Shown in pieces: positions 56,301 to 64,000 of a stretch of 64,000 nt of DNA. The notes beneath the pieces are model-generated. The model worked only from the letters and a program-made list of their open reading frames with translations. It did no database searches and had not been told where the DNA came from. Made by a program: the position numbers and the translations under genes. Within the stretch, counting starts at the first letter, position 1; every line of letters starts with the position of its first letter. Source of the stretch: Symbiodinium sp. CCMP2592 (lineage: Eukaryota; Sar; Dinophyceae; Suessiales; Symbiodiniaceae); contig CAJNDT010000001.1 of assembly GCA_905221615.1 (NCBI GenBank), forward strand, positions 1,725,894 through 1,789,893. The letters run 5' to 3'.

Positions 56301-57751
56301 AAATGGACGATCGCGATGGTGATGACCTTGTAAGGCCCTTTTGTACACCACATCTCGTCAAGATCGTTCGATGCTTCTTGTGAGAAGATCTCTGCGTATG
56401 ACTCAAAGTCTTCCTCTGGTGGCTCATCACCCTCGACATGGCCGTTCCATTCACAGAGAACCGGCGAGGGGTCGAGGTTCGACAGTGTCAGGCACGCCTC
56501 TGGTGAGAGGTAAGAGCCATCAGTGGGTCCATCCTTGTCAGGATTTTTGCCCTTGAGTGGGTCATATCCGATAATCTGCATGAACTCGTCTCTCGTCATC
56601 CTTTGGCCAGAATATGGGTGGACCCATTCTTTTGCCTCTGGGATGGTACTGTGGTACCCAAAGGTGAGGCGGCATACCGCACCGTGGCATGCCCACAGTC
56701 GCTTCTTGGGACCACCATTCTTAGGCTTCATTGTTCGATGACGGTAAAAGTGGTGGACGAGAGCGATGTCTGTCGTTGGGTCACCCTTGACTCCAATATA
56801 CATCGAGGGTGCCTCAGGCTCCTTGGGAGGAGAATGGATTAGCATCCCCCTGTATTCATGTTGTCGCATGGTTGCGATCGAATACTCTGACGCAAGTGCT
56901 CCTGCCTCGAGTACGAGGGTAATATGAGCTGAATTGTTGAAGCACATGTCAATAAGAGGGTGATAATCGAATCCCTTCTCAGGTTTGAGCTTCTTTTTGG
57001 GATTCCCTGCGGGCACCGGCGCTCGATCCATATTTCCCCAGTTGAATACCACTAGGTTTAGCGATACGCTGTCTGGGTTTGAGCCTTCAATGTATTCTCT
57101 CTTCTCGTTAACACCGGCCATCCTATTGCGAACTATCTCGTAATGTGCGTCGAGCACCAGTTTGTCTTCGTAGCCAGTAAGAGAGAGAAAAGAAGCCGGG
57201 TGGCTTGTTCTAGAGTCCTTGATATTGATGTGACTCTTGTTAATGCTCTTGTATTCCTCCAGGGTTGGAGCCTCTGTGGAGCTGTCATACGTATTCGGAG
57301 GATTGTTCCTAATATCATCAAGGCTGCATGGATCAACGCCTGGATGGTCCTTTTCGAACAGATTTCTTGCGTGGTCGCAATACATGTTGATTTTCTGGAC
57401 TGCCAAATCTACGTCCTCATGTGTGAGGATGGCCTCGTATAAAAACTGACGCTCTTCTGAGGTCATTCCTGCTCTCACTTTAGAGGTCTCGAGGCAATCG
57501 ATTGGCAAGACGCACTCGCACATCCGTTGTTTACCCTGTGGGGTAAGTCGACAGTCTGCACATACAATCGTACCACAGGAATAGCAAAAATAGCCTGTAG
57601 GCTGTTTGCAGAGATCGCAGAGAGGATTGTCTGGTCGAGGCAACATCCGTATCCTTTGGTTAAGGCTCATGGCTGTCCTGCGTACTCCTACAAATCTCTC
57701 CTTGGTAGGAGGTGCAGAGGAGGAAGATGCGACTCTCTGGGTCTGTCCCAC
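53342..57751 (-). CDS. retroelement ORF3: EEP-nuclease-like protein with zinc-binding and membrane segments
   Basis: 1469 residues. Near residues 40-70 a Cys cluster (CDLCKQPTGYFCYSC, then CADCR and CECVL) looks like a zinc-binding ribbon. From about 270 to 680 the sequence follows the endonuclease/exonuclease/phosphatase fold: HITLVLEAGAL (metal-binding Glu), IAIVHFNSFMTHKEE, FKPDVIAGDLNN (about 511-522; the G-D-x-N motif), DLDCINSYILDWSK, and LSPSDKDWHSPLGF (about 660; compare the S-D-H motif, here with three extra residues). A Ser/Arg/Glu-rich linker follows, then one hydrophobic span (FSVFSIAWNVFLLLMGLHWM, about 895), a second Cys group (CYQLKQARDVCRKVLCKNCL, about 990) and a low-complexity tail. 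EEP enzymes cut nucleic acids or phosphoesters. The substrate here is unknown. It overlaps ORF2 by 64 bases in a different frame. Confidence 0.72.
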   Translation of the reverse strand: MGQTQRVASSSSAPPTKERFVGVRRTAMSLNQRIRMLPRPDNPLCDLCKQPTGYFCYSCGTIVCADCRLTPQGKQRMCECVLPIDCLETSKVRAGMTSEERQFLYEAILTHEDVDLAVQKINMYCDHARNLFEKDHPGVDPCSLDDIRNNPPNTYDSSTEAPTLEEYKSINKSHINIKDSRTSHPASFLSLTGYEDKLVLDAHYEIVRNRMAGVNEKREYIEGSNPDSVSLNLVVFNWGNMDRAPVPAGNPKKKLKPEKGFDYHPLIDMCFNNSAHITLVLEAGALASEYSIATMRQHEYRGMLIHSPPKEPEAPSMYIGVKGDPTTDIALVHHFYRHRTMKPKNGGPKKRLWACHGAVCRLTFGYHSTIPEAKEWVHPYSGQRMTRDEFMQIIGYDPLKGKNPDKDGPTDGSYLSPEACLTLSNLDPSPVLCEWNGHVEGDEPPEEDFESYAEIFSQEASNDLDEMWCTKGPYKVITIAIVHFNSFMTHKEEQRRELVNAFLNEILPFKPDVIAGDLNNIASRLTLKGGDVHPRNSLFSLYLEKKLAAFNKIAGRHSQVRHLCLNNSDQHRLARADRLPADPAKKVADLDCINSYILDWSKTPHTASPSPRDVTPAAERTYWERISDMWQDMNNNRDIDIRLFVSVKQYYSTFSNLDLWLSPSDKDWHSPLGFTIQPILTKGKHNRSDAQVQKIADKRKAFKQRNAEYWGYKDSFVYSSGNSWYDRSQPSGSHHRYGRFWEWPQPERPSEPEGPPPRRNQESSSSSQQDLPRSRSRPQRTNIVDKLNMSLEELDGLEEEPSPTKSDIEEHERETSNLMSAQRDEEEQEDESSSRRRRRKASRPPSAPSGKALRTAATAAGLSGWFGHRNRGGANAESIKTDETSLPNSLTSEQDFSVFSIAWNVFLLLMGLHWMWKQITRPPIRCMERQQPKSKAAANQRVPFLEPEDEPQTREPLGPNRVNSGETTDLRPIWHTSRSEVYHLSDSCYQLKQARDVCRKVLCKNCLHAVQVAEIRRNDPFQRGDTRPRGTERDIERFQTYDDASTTPHMTQLFKDALHAQMAEEAMQITYTSIPKGSSAKAKGTSALSSAASSSAPKAMPPVPNKANMSPPPKSPPPKAKGTVPSDPPRPKGPTRRGGQNRRIQRKAAREAHNSGLCTYADAALNEANQGQAINITCRNMAARHVSSIDATVEAADQFTQRVLQHVETYDEEEPWSTEFLPVVEVLFRNLSGDETTVIHDNQTVTMPLTKYTDLLRIAQSLRSSIQRDKEERKEHLDTIQDTLSRVEILLTALKDSRTVFNQLVHSSLEIERRNNNLKNVLETLFDDQSSEEDQSESDNEEVLTPSAAQYWNSLYAHALSPSGDESERSWASSDGQLERRRAERARAKQPQPAKTKATPVSSQAAPKAEPKATISNHGYDTADAAFTRAENRLLGIYSSSEEDHSDPDEPHPNVYARAYDPNLDPNLR

Positions 57752-60255
57752 TCCTCTTCGTCAGGAGCCTCAGAATCTTTGATCATGAGTGGACTTCGGA
57801 TTTTTCGATTCCATCGACTAACCCAGATTCTCTCTTGCATTTCCTGTTGCATAGCCGGGTTAGACGATGACTTCGAGATTCGGTGTTTGCGATTTTCTTG
57901 AATTCGAGCGCTGATGCGCTCCTGTTCTCTTACGAGGTCTTCCTCATCAGCAGGCTCCTCGTATTCGAGGTTGAGCTTGCTTCTGTTGACTCGATAATAA
58001 GTTTCCGTTTCAGGATCGAAGAGGACTAGGAATTTTTCTTTCTCCTTTTTAGGAGACTTTGGTTTCCTTGGCTCTTCGTCTGAACTCTGAACATATTCTG
58101 TTTCAGGCTTTGGTTGGTCAAGTTTGACCTTCTCAAGTTTCTCTGTGATCTCTTCCGTGGGAGATTCTTTCTTCTCCTCTGACGCTGCAGGTGCAGAGTT
58201 CGTCTTGTGAGACGGATTAACATCAACTCGGAGTTCTGAGGATGACGAAGATTTTGAGCTCTTTTCGCTCTTTTCGCTTGATGCCGACTCAACGTCTGAT
58301 TCTTCGTCACAATCCTGGTTAGGATCTGGTTCCTCAGGTTCCGTCTCTGTTCCAGAAGATTCTTCCTTGGGAGGAACTACGTTGGCAGAAGTATCCTGAA
58401 CAGGTTCTGGAGGTTTGTGACCTGTCATTATCTTAAGAACTTCAGTGGCGCTTCTGGTGCCGTCGGAGTTCCAGAGCTGTCCCATAAGACTGTCCGGATC
58501 CTTGTCTGCCTCGGCCTGCCGGGCGAGCTTGGATCTCGGATGGATCTCCTTTGCAGTAGTCTCCGTTTTCGGAGGTACCTCACCTGCAGAAGCGGTTTGC
58601 TCCAGGTTTGGAGCTGTGTCAGCCTCTGTATTTGGCAGAGAGAAAGACTTCTTGTGAGAAGATCTAGCCTTGGGAGGCTCTGGAGGCAGATTTCGCTTTG
58701 ACACCTTCCGAAGTGTCGATTCGATCTCTTGGCCGTAATTTGCGCACCATTTCTTCGACTCGTAAGTCGCTGACGGCATCTGTTCGGAGCAGTGGTCTGC
58801 CCACCATGGTCCGATGCTCTTGAGCTCATCGTATTGCGATGATACCCAGAGTGGTTCAGAGGGTGCGAATACGGCGCTAAGAGTACGGGCATGCACTACC
58901 TCTGGTGTAGCAAACATCCCTGCTTGCGACTGCCACATGTTTGTGACTTCGTTCACTACGTTATTTGCGTCGAATACTAGAAGCAGTGCCTTGTTGGCAC
59001 GCAACAGGGTCGGATTAGGATTCGCCAGGTCTAGCGTTGAAAACTGAACAGTGTCCCTGTTGGAACGACTGTTTTCATTCACGAGAGCTTGAAGACCTGG
59101 TGATGTAACCACCTGCGATAGGAGGTTTGATGGTACCAGACCGTGCCTCAGGATTGAGGATAATGCCTGTAGGTCCGTGGCATGCATGATGTAACAAGGA
59201 TTGTTCTGTCGAACAAAATCCTCCATGCCTACGGGTCTCGGCGCGTTAGTGGAAAGACGCTGTGCACGGGACTGCACTGGATTGCTGCCCGTTGCCATGA
59301 AGTCTGAGATGGTCATGTGTGACCTTGGCCTCTCTTCTTCAGGATCTGGTTCTTCAGCTCTTGGTAGAGTTCGTCGTGAACCGTGTCCTCCCACTGCCGA
59401 GAGGAAAACTTTGGTCATGGTCAGCACATTTGCATCCGGTGGGATGGTAACGGCGGCATCTGTGGTTTCGGCCTTGCCATCCTGGTTATAAACCATAGTG
59501 ACCACGAACCTGGACTTAGTGTTGAGGAGGACACCAAGCGCGATCTCTTGTGGTGTATACTGTGCGAGCTCTGCATCGGCCAACTTGGACATGTCCAGAA
59601 GATAATTGTGTTGGCCAGCAAAGAGATCTGGGCGCTGGTTCTGAAGGTGTCTTGTTGAGTGTGCCAACCACCTTCCGACTCTGTTGGTCTTGGAAAGAAT
59701 GTGGAAGCACATCTCTGGTGAGAGACCTGTTACCTCTGCCAGTCTTGGCACTGAGGAGGAATAGTCATATTCTCCGGATGCATCAAGACTCACACATTGT
59801 TTTACCTCCTGTGGGAGGCCAGTCTGAAGGTGATGTGCAAGCATCGTACAAAACTGGCGTGGATCACGAGCGTGATTACCCACGTTGTTATCCCAGTATA
59901 AAAGGGGACTGTTGTCCCATGGTCCTTGAAGGACTCCTTCGTAGAGCCTGACTCCATGTCTGGAGATTGGAGTGAGCCTTGCTCGACTCGCATGGCCACA
60001 TCGTGAGATCAGTTCAGCAAGATCTCTTGGATGCGGATTGAACACCTGTTGGTGACCCATGTAAATGTATGGAGGCTCGTGATTTTTCTCACGTTTGTGA
60101 AATCGGTGTCCACCGTGTTCGGTGTGTCGACGTGATGCTTCCCGACGAGACTCGGGGTACGAGCTATCCATGTGTGGATGTCGCTCATGGTACGCCTGTA
60201 CTGCCCTGGGTAGGGCGTGTCCATCACGGCTACGGAAGTTTGATCGTGTGCTCAT
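57688..60255 (-). CDS. retroelement ORF2: Tpt1/KptA-like 2'-phosphotransferase domain protein
   Basis: 855 residues. The part from about 130 to 450 follows the two-lobe layout of Tpt1/KptA, which removes the 2'-phosphate left by tRNA ligation and transfers it to NAD. In the N-terminal lobe, LAHHLQTGLPQEVKQCVSLD and then ASGEYDYSSSVPRLAEVTGL match the L..LRH.P...L.LD..G...V..L pattern, ending ILSKTNRVGRW where the family has ND+.RF. In the C-terminal lobe, CYIMHATDLQALSSILRHGL (about 350) matches YHGT...L..I...GL, and KALLLVFDANNV (about 420) matches the strand carrying V..D. The His of the HGT motif is kept as HAT. The rest (about 520-790) is acidic, Ser/Glu/Lys-rich and probably disordered. 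It is separated from the RT ORF by 224 bases. Homology is inferred from motif order, so activity is uncertain. Confidence 0.68.
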   Translation of the reverse strand: MSTRSNFRSRDGHALPRAVQAYHERHPHMDSSYPESRREASRRHTEHGGHRFHKREKNHEPPYIYMGHQQVFNPHPRDLAELISRCGHASRARLTPISRHGVRLYEGVLQGPWDNSPLLYWDNNVGNHARDPRQFCTMLAHHLQTGLPQEVKQCVSLDASGEYDYSSSVPRLAEVTGLSPEMCFHILSKTNRVGRWLAHSTRHLQNQRPDLFAGQHNYLLDMSKLADAELAQYTPQEIALGVLLNTKSRFVVTMVYNQDGKAETTDAAVTIPPDANVLTMTKVFLSAVGGHGSRRTLPRAEEPDPEEERPRSHMTISDFMATGSNPVQSRAQRLSTNAPRPVGMEDFVRQNNPCYIMHATDLQALSSILRHGLVPSNLLSQVVTSPGLQALVNENSRSNRDTVQFSTLDLANPNPTLLRANKALLLVFDANNVVNEVTNMWQSQAGMFATPEVVHARTLSAVFAPSEPLWVSSQYDELKSIGPWWADHCSEQMPSATYESKKWCANYGQEIESTLRKVSKRNLPPEPPKARSSHKKSFSLPNTEADTAPNLEQTASAGEVPPKTETTAKEIHPRSKLARQAEADKDPDSLMGQLWNSDGTRSATEVLKIMTGHKPPEPVQDTSANVVPPKEESSGTETEPEEPDPNQDCDEESDVESASSEKSEKSSKSSSSSELRVDVNPSHKTNSAPAASEEKKESPTEEITEKLEKVKLDQPKPETEYVQSSDEEPRKPKSPKKEKEKFLVLFDPETETYYRVNRSKLNLEYEEPADEEDLVREQERISARIQENRKHRISKSSSNPAMQQEMQERIWVSRWNRKIRSPLMIKDSEAPDEEEWDRPRESHLPPLHLLPRRDL

Positions 60256-60479
60256 TACGGCACGATGACCAAACAGGATCAGGAATGCTTGGTTAGCTCA
60301 AAAGGCTGATTGCTGTGAGGCTCGAGGCTGAAAGCGGCTGCGGATGATACAGAACATATAGTTCTCATGAACATGTCCGATCTTGATGAAAACGCAGCCT
60401 GCAGACACAAATTTTCTTTTAGACGGAAAACAGTCTAAATAGAAAATCCAGCACATGGTTGTGCTACCAGCAAACAAGA
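60256..60479. other. spacer between retroelement ORF1 and ORF2
   Basis: 224 non-coding bases between the RT stop and the ORF2 start. A word of AATTTTCTTTTA type at about 60410 recurs at about 53050 inside the candidate LTR. Possible site of an internal promoter, splice acceptor or re-initiation signal; none can be proved from the sequence. Confidence 0.4.
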
Positions 60480-63400
60480 CTACCACCATGTTCCTTGGCA
60501 GTAAAATAATCGGTAAATCTCTGTTGAGACATCAATTCCAAGGAAGGCTACCGCTGTAGCGGCATTCTTAAGGTTGTCTATGATCCACCGAACAGTGAAA
60601 GCTTTATGTTGAAGAAGTTCACGGAAGGGTGGATGAATGTCTGTTTCTGGTAAATTTCCTGTTTCCAGAGCCTTGATAAGCTCATCAGGTTGCGCCGAAT
60701 GCTTTGTTAATGCATCAGCTAGGCAGTACTTCGAGCTTACATGAGCTAGGTCATCTAAAGATCCAGAGTTGGATTCCTTACGAAGCATCTGTATAAGATG
60801 GTGAGTTTCCTTCTGCTCTGGAAGGTGTGTCGTGCCTGCTGTTGTCACAAGATTGTTCGCATCTGTTCTGATATGTATAGGTACGGTCTCTGATGAGAGA
60901 TCTGCCCAAAGTCCCTTGAGGAACAGGCAGGTACCAAAGCAACGCATCAGTGCGTTAAGCTCTGCCACTGTTGTGGACATTGTGGTTGTCGTAATCTTGT
61001 GAGACTCATAATCCACCAGGCTACCTCTCGAGGATGTTTCCTTAATAGAGGATTCAGAGAAATCGTTCTTCTTGGAAGAAGCAGCTGCTGCTGATTGTTT
61101 CATTCCCTTTAGCTTTGGATTTCGATCTTCAGCAAGGAAAATAACATGTGCTCTCTGAGATGATTTGTCATCATTGTTCCTGTAGGAAGCATCAGGGTAA
61201 CCGAGGATTCTGAGATTTCCTTTCAGCGGCCAAAAACGCAATTCTACTTCAGTAGACTTCAAAATCCTAACAAGCTTGTTCAATTCTCGAATATCACCGA
61301 TAGTAGGCTTGGCAGCCTTGCTCGCACACCGACTGAAGCGATAACAGATGTGAGCTTGAGTCCGGCTTTGTAGCCAGTTGATCTGTCCTAAAACACTTCT
61401 ATAAGCAGTGTGCTGCTGTGGTGTGCATTGTTGCTCATTGTTGAGCTTCTTATCAAAAACAATTTCTTCTAGAGCTTCAACAGCTAGGTTCTGATTTACT
61501 GAGATATGTGCTGGCACTGATGCTGTAGCATCCTTCCAGACTAATCTCTGTCCTACAAACATGATATCATTCGTGTCTTCAGAACCTACTGCAAACTCCT
61601 TTTTGATCGATTCAATCACGGCCTTACGAAAGGTGTCATCACCGGCCATGCACAGGTCATCTACATGCAAACAGACTACTCCATGTACCTGTCTACCCTT
61701 GGCATTGTTGCCTGCTATGGGATCTAGGAGATAGTCAATCGCTGATTCCATGGTCTTTGGCTGAGACTTCTTGAGCTCAGCATCTGCTGTTGCAGACTTC
61801 TTACCATACAGAACATATGTACAGCGATCCGCACGGGTTGGCACCAGGCCGTAAGACAGGAGTGCCTTATCAACGATGTTCCACCATCTTCGAGGTGCAT
61901 CGTTAAGTCCATAAGCGGGTTTCTTCATCCTCGCTGCAATGTAGGGAGGATAACCTGCTTCAGGAGGAATCTGACAGATTATGTCTCTCGACTCATCATA
62001 GGCTTCACCCTGCAGGAAAGCAGTCTTTAGGTCGATGTGTGTCAGATTCCACAGCTTGTTAGCTGCTAGTTGAATCGCTAAGCGGAAACCTGGGCGACTC
62101 GCAGCAGGACTATCAGTTTGCTGAATGTCCTTCTGTCGATCCTGGAAACCTCTCAGGACCCATCGGGCCTTGCACTTAAGGAAGTTTCCGTCCTTGTCTC
62201 TTTTTAGAGTCAGGACCCATCGACCAGTGACATAATTTCGGATGTTTCCGAGTTTCCGTGTATCGACGAGCTCAAAGACATCATTGTCTAGCCAGCTCTG
62301 ATATTCTGCTGCTTTCGCTTCATCAAACTGTTTCTTCATCTCACGCTTTTCCTTGGCGGTTGCCTCCTTCCGTTGTGCCTTCTGGGTCAGATTCGCTGAG
62401 TTCCTGGGGGAACTTAGGGATAAGGCCTTGTCCTCTTCCGTGAGAAGATCATACTCTTCACGGATGTCAGATCGGAACCTTTTGGTGGGTTTATACCGTG
62501 TTCGGTCTGACCTCACTCTTGATGTTACCTCTCTGATGTCTACGGGTCCGCCATGCATGTACCGAGGCATGGAGAAAGAACCTGTGTTACTGCACAGTTT
62601 CTGTTCTTCTGTGAGAAGGACCCAGTCCTTCTCATCTACGACCAAGTCACCTTCCTCATCAGAGTAATACCTTGTGTTTTCTGACTCGGCATCGCTCTCC
62701 GGTTCTGGTGAACCAGAAGTGTGAGGAGGAGCGGACGGTTGTCCGGGGTCGTCTGGGACCAGTTCTTCTTCAGTGTCTTCTTCATCTTGTTGTAACGGAA
62801 GAATGGGTCCCTGTGGATGTGCCTTCGGTTTAGGTTTTGGTGTCGGCACCTGTGAAGGTGATTTCTGTTTGTGCGGCGAAACTTTCCTTTCCGATGAAGA
62901 CCTTGGCGACACATCACCCCCCAGACGCCGAGGAGACGGAACGCGAGGAGGCGGATGCACGCGAGGCTTAGCCCGAGCAGGAGCCACGGGCTCATCGGAG
63001 GAAACGGCCGGTAGTCGCGGTGGAGGTATGGGAGGAGGAGGACGCGACGGCGGTGTGCCGGGAGGCATCGGCTGATCTGGTTCCGGCATAGAGACATCGT
63101 CAGATGTGATCCGTGAGCGATTAGTGCTCATTGGTTCTGACGGGTCTGACGGCGAAACCTCTTCGTCCGACATGATTACATCCGGCGGTGTTCGCACGGA
63201 CGGTGAAGTCTTGCCGCCTGTCATCTGGAATAGCACCCCCGAGAAGGTTGATGGGTGTACCTTGTTCCAGGAAACCTGGTGCGGCAAGCAACACGTCATA
63301 GTCGAATTGGGCTTCTTCTTGTTCCAAAAGACAAGAACGCCATCAGTTACACTGGTGAGTGCTTTGACTGTTCCAAATGTACCTCTGTATAGAGTACACT

Positions 63401-64000
63401 GTTCGAAACCAGACCCTGGTAAGAGTCTTGATCTAAGGCGAGTAATGTCTGACACCAAGGCATCAAGGGACGGTGATGGTTTGGAATGATGCAATGGTAA
63501 TTCAGTTTTACTCGATAAGGAATTTACTCTAGCAACAAGTGATCTGATTTTCGGATCTTGCAGGAGTTTTGAATCCTTGAGAGGATTTGTTGTCAAAAGT
63601 GAATACTCCTGATCAAGAAGTTCCGAAAGTCCCTGGAGGCATTCATCTCCAGAGTATTCTAGTATGTCTGTGACCAAAGACAGATGAGATGCATACGCAT
63701 CTCGCTTCAGGAATCTTGCCAAACACGAGGCAAAGGTCTCACAGAATTCATAAGGATACACTTGTGCGAGTTTCGTTTTAAGACCGTAGCCTTGAATACC
63801 CTTTTCGTCTCCTGGTGGAGATGTTGGAGATTTCGTTTTGGCAGAATGCCTCTGGAGAGGAATTAAAACTTGCGGTGGCAAGTTGTGCATAAAAATCGAG
63901 GATTTCGATTCATAGTATCCTGTTGGATCTTTCATGCCATAGGCCTGTAGGTTACAGACCTCATAGCTGATCTTATGATTAGAAAACAGGCGTTTTGCTT
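60480..64000 (-). CDS. retroelement ORF1: copia-type pol, 3' part (RT and RNase H)
   Basis: The frame is open to the window edge; the first Met inside is at 63935, but codons upstream of it are also open (ending ...SYEVCNLQAYG before that Met), so this is the C-terminal part of a longer polyprotein. Counting from 63935: residues 1-250 have no named domain; 260-560 are Pro/Ser/Glu-rich linker; the copia-type reverse transcriptase runs from about 570 to 880, with WVLTLKRDKDGN, KARWVLRGFQD, THIDLKTAFLQGEAY (first catalytic Asp), KPAYGLNDAPRRWW and CLHVDDLCMAGD (about 757; the usual YVDD is HVDD). RNase H follows with LGYPDASYRNND (about 912), TVAELNALMRC, RTDANNLV and LADALTKHS (about 1072). It copies element RNA into DNA. 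There are no stops or frameshifts. Confidence 0.93.
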   Translation of the reverse strand, partial: AKRLFSNHKISYEVCNLQAYGMKDPTGYYESKSSIFMHNLPPQVLIPLQRHSAKTKSPTSPPGDEKGIQGYGLKTKLAQVYPYEFCETFASCLARFLKRDAYASHLSLVTDILEYSGDECLQGLSELLDQEYSLLTTNPLKDSKLLQDPKIRSLVARVNSLSSKTELPLHHSKPSPSLDALVSDITRLRSRLLPGSGFEQCTLYRGTFGTVKALTSVTDGVLVFWNKKKPNSTMTCCLPHQVSWNKVHPSTFSGVLFQMTGGKTSPSVRTPPDVIMSDEEVSPSDPSEPMSTNRSRITSDDVSMPEPDQPMPPGTPPSRPPPPIPPPRLPAVSSDEPVAPARAKPRVHPPPRVPSPRRLGGDVSPRSSSERKVSPHKQKSPSQVPTPKPKPKAHPQGPILPLQQDEEDTEEELVPDDPGQPSAPPHTSGSPEPESDAESENTRYYSDEEGDLVVDEKDWVLLTEEQKLCSNTGSFSMPRYMHGGPVDIREVTSRVRSDRTRYKPTKRFRSDIREEYDLLTEEDKALSLSSPRNSANLTQKAQRKEATAKEKREMKKQFDEAKAAEYQSWLDNDVFELVDTRKLGNIRNYVTGRWVLTLKRDKDGNFLKCKARWVLRGFQDRQKDIQQTDSPAASRPGFRLAIQLAANKLWNLTHIDLKTAFLQGEAYDESRDIICQIPPEAGYPPYIAARMKKPAYGLNDAPRRWWNIVDKALLSYGLVPTRADRCTYVLYGKKSATADAELKKSQPKTMESAIDYLLDPIAGNNAKGRQVHGVVCLHVDDLCMAGDDTFRKAVIESIKKEFAVGSEDTNDIMFVGQRLVWKDATASVPAHISVNQNLAVEALEEIVFDKKLNNEQQCTPQQHTAYRSVLGQINWLQSRTQAHICYRFSRCASKAAKPTIGDIRELNKLVRILKSTEVELRFWPLKGNLRILGYPDASYRNNDDKSSQRAHVIFLAEDRNPKLKGMKQSAAAASSKKNDFSESSIKETSSRGSLVDYESHKITTTTMSTTVAELNALMRCFGTCLFLKGLWADLSSETVPIHIRTDANNLVTTAGTTHLPEQKETHHLIQMLRKESNSGSLDDLAHVSSKYCLADALTKHSAQPDELIKALETGNLPETDIHPPFRELLQHKAFTVRWIIDNLKNAATAVAFLGIDVSTEIYRLFYCQGTWW

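Larger units (their letters stand above)
52793..64000 (-). mobile_element. copia-type LTR retroelement with two accessory ORFs, truncated by window edge
   Basis: The element is transcribed leftward. The window holds its 3' part, more than 11 kb: a copia-type reverse transcriptase/RNase H ORF that is still open at 64000, a 224-base spacer, two long accessory ORFs, a purine-rich tract and one candidate LTR. Gag, protease, integrase, the primer site and the 5' LTR are not present and would lie beyond 64000. All three visible ORFs are uninterrupted over 1151+, 855 and 1469 codons, which suggests a young insertion under coding constraint. Its neighbours on the left are satellite DNA and retroelement debris, a gene-free region. 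Confidence 0.88.

Noticed and set aside
60256-60479. A second LTR separating the RT ORF from the two accessory ORFs, which would make them a different element
   Set aside because: The spacer is only 224 bases, has no clear similarity to the candidate LTR beyond a 12-base word, and no TG...CA ends or polypurine tract were seen at its edges. Kept only as the main alternative.

Overview
The window looks like nuclear DNA of a dinoflagellate, probably Symbiodiniaceae-like. This is an inference from four things: genes broken into many short exons, introns that mostly begin with GC instead of GT, every recognised gene on the same (minus) strand, and protein families typical of these algae, including a divergent Ty1/copia-type retroelement. 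No bacterial operon, CRISPR array, rRNA or tRNA was recognised. Most host genes are invisible as long ORFs; I found them by reading short conserved peptides and joining them at AG acceptors. Gene models with complete coordinates (p23, ankyrin, PP4) are hand-spliced. The others are given as spans with exon landmarks.

Layout, read along the plus coordinates (all genes are transcribed right to left): HSP90 co-chaperone p23 (about 1.0-2.2 kb); an MPU1-like PQ-loop membrane protein (2.8-4.2 kb); an unidentified protein (5.7-6.5 kb); a small secreted Cys-rich protein (8.2-8.75 kb); a BRCT-domain protein (8.9-10.9 kb); a Gly-rich gene (11-13 kb); a Lys/Glu-rich coiled-coil gene (13.9-15.7 kb) containing a GA microsatellite; a single-pass membrane protein (16.7-17.4 kb); a two-exon ankyrin-repeat protein (17.8-19.9 kb); a Lys-rich gene (20.6-22.2 kb); a short-chain dehydrogenase of DHRS7 type (23.1-25.5 kb); weak coding fragments (25.5-29.5 kb); and a glutaredoxin-like gene without the active-site cysteines (30.4-31.1 kb).

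From 31.55 to 38.4 kb lies a 6.9-kb minisatellite with a 59-61 bp unit carrying a plant-type telomere-like box. Beyond it are a coiled-coil gene with a signal peptide and very small exons (40.1-43.1 kb) and the protein phosphatase 4 catalytic subunit in 15 exons (44.5-46.6 kb). The stretch from 46.6 to 52.8 kb is repeat-rich: a tandem repeat of about 0.2 kb, a decayed retroelement fragment and a GGGGGGCTT-type array.

The right end (52.8-64.0 kb) is a large, apparently intact LTR retroelement on the minus strand that runs off the window. Its copia-type reverse transcriptase/RNase H ORF is followed, where an env gene would sit, by two further long ORFs: one resembling tRNA 2'-phosphotransferase (Tpt1/KptA) and one resembling an endonuclease/exonuclease/phosphatase (EEP) fold with a zinc-binding N-terminus and a membrane segment. 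This arrangement is the most unusual feature in the window.
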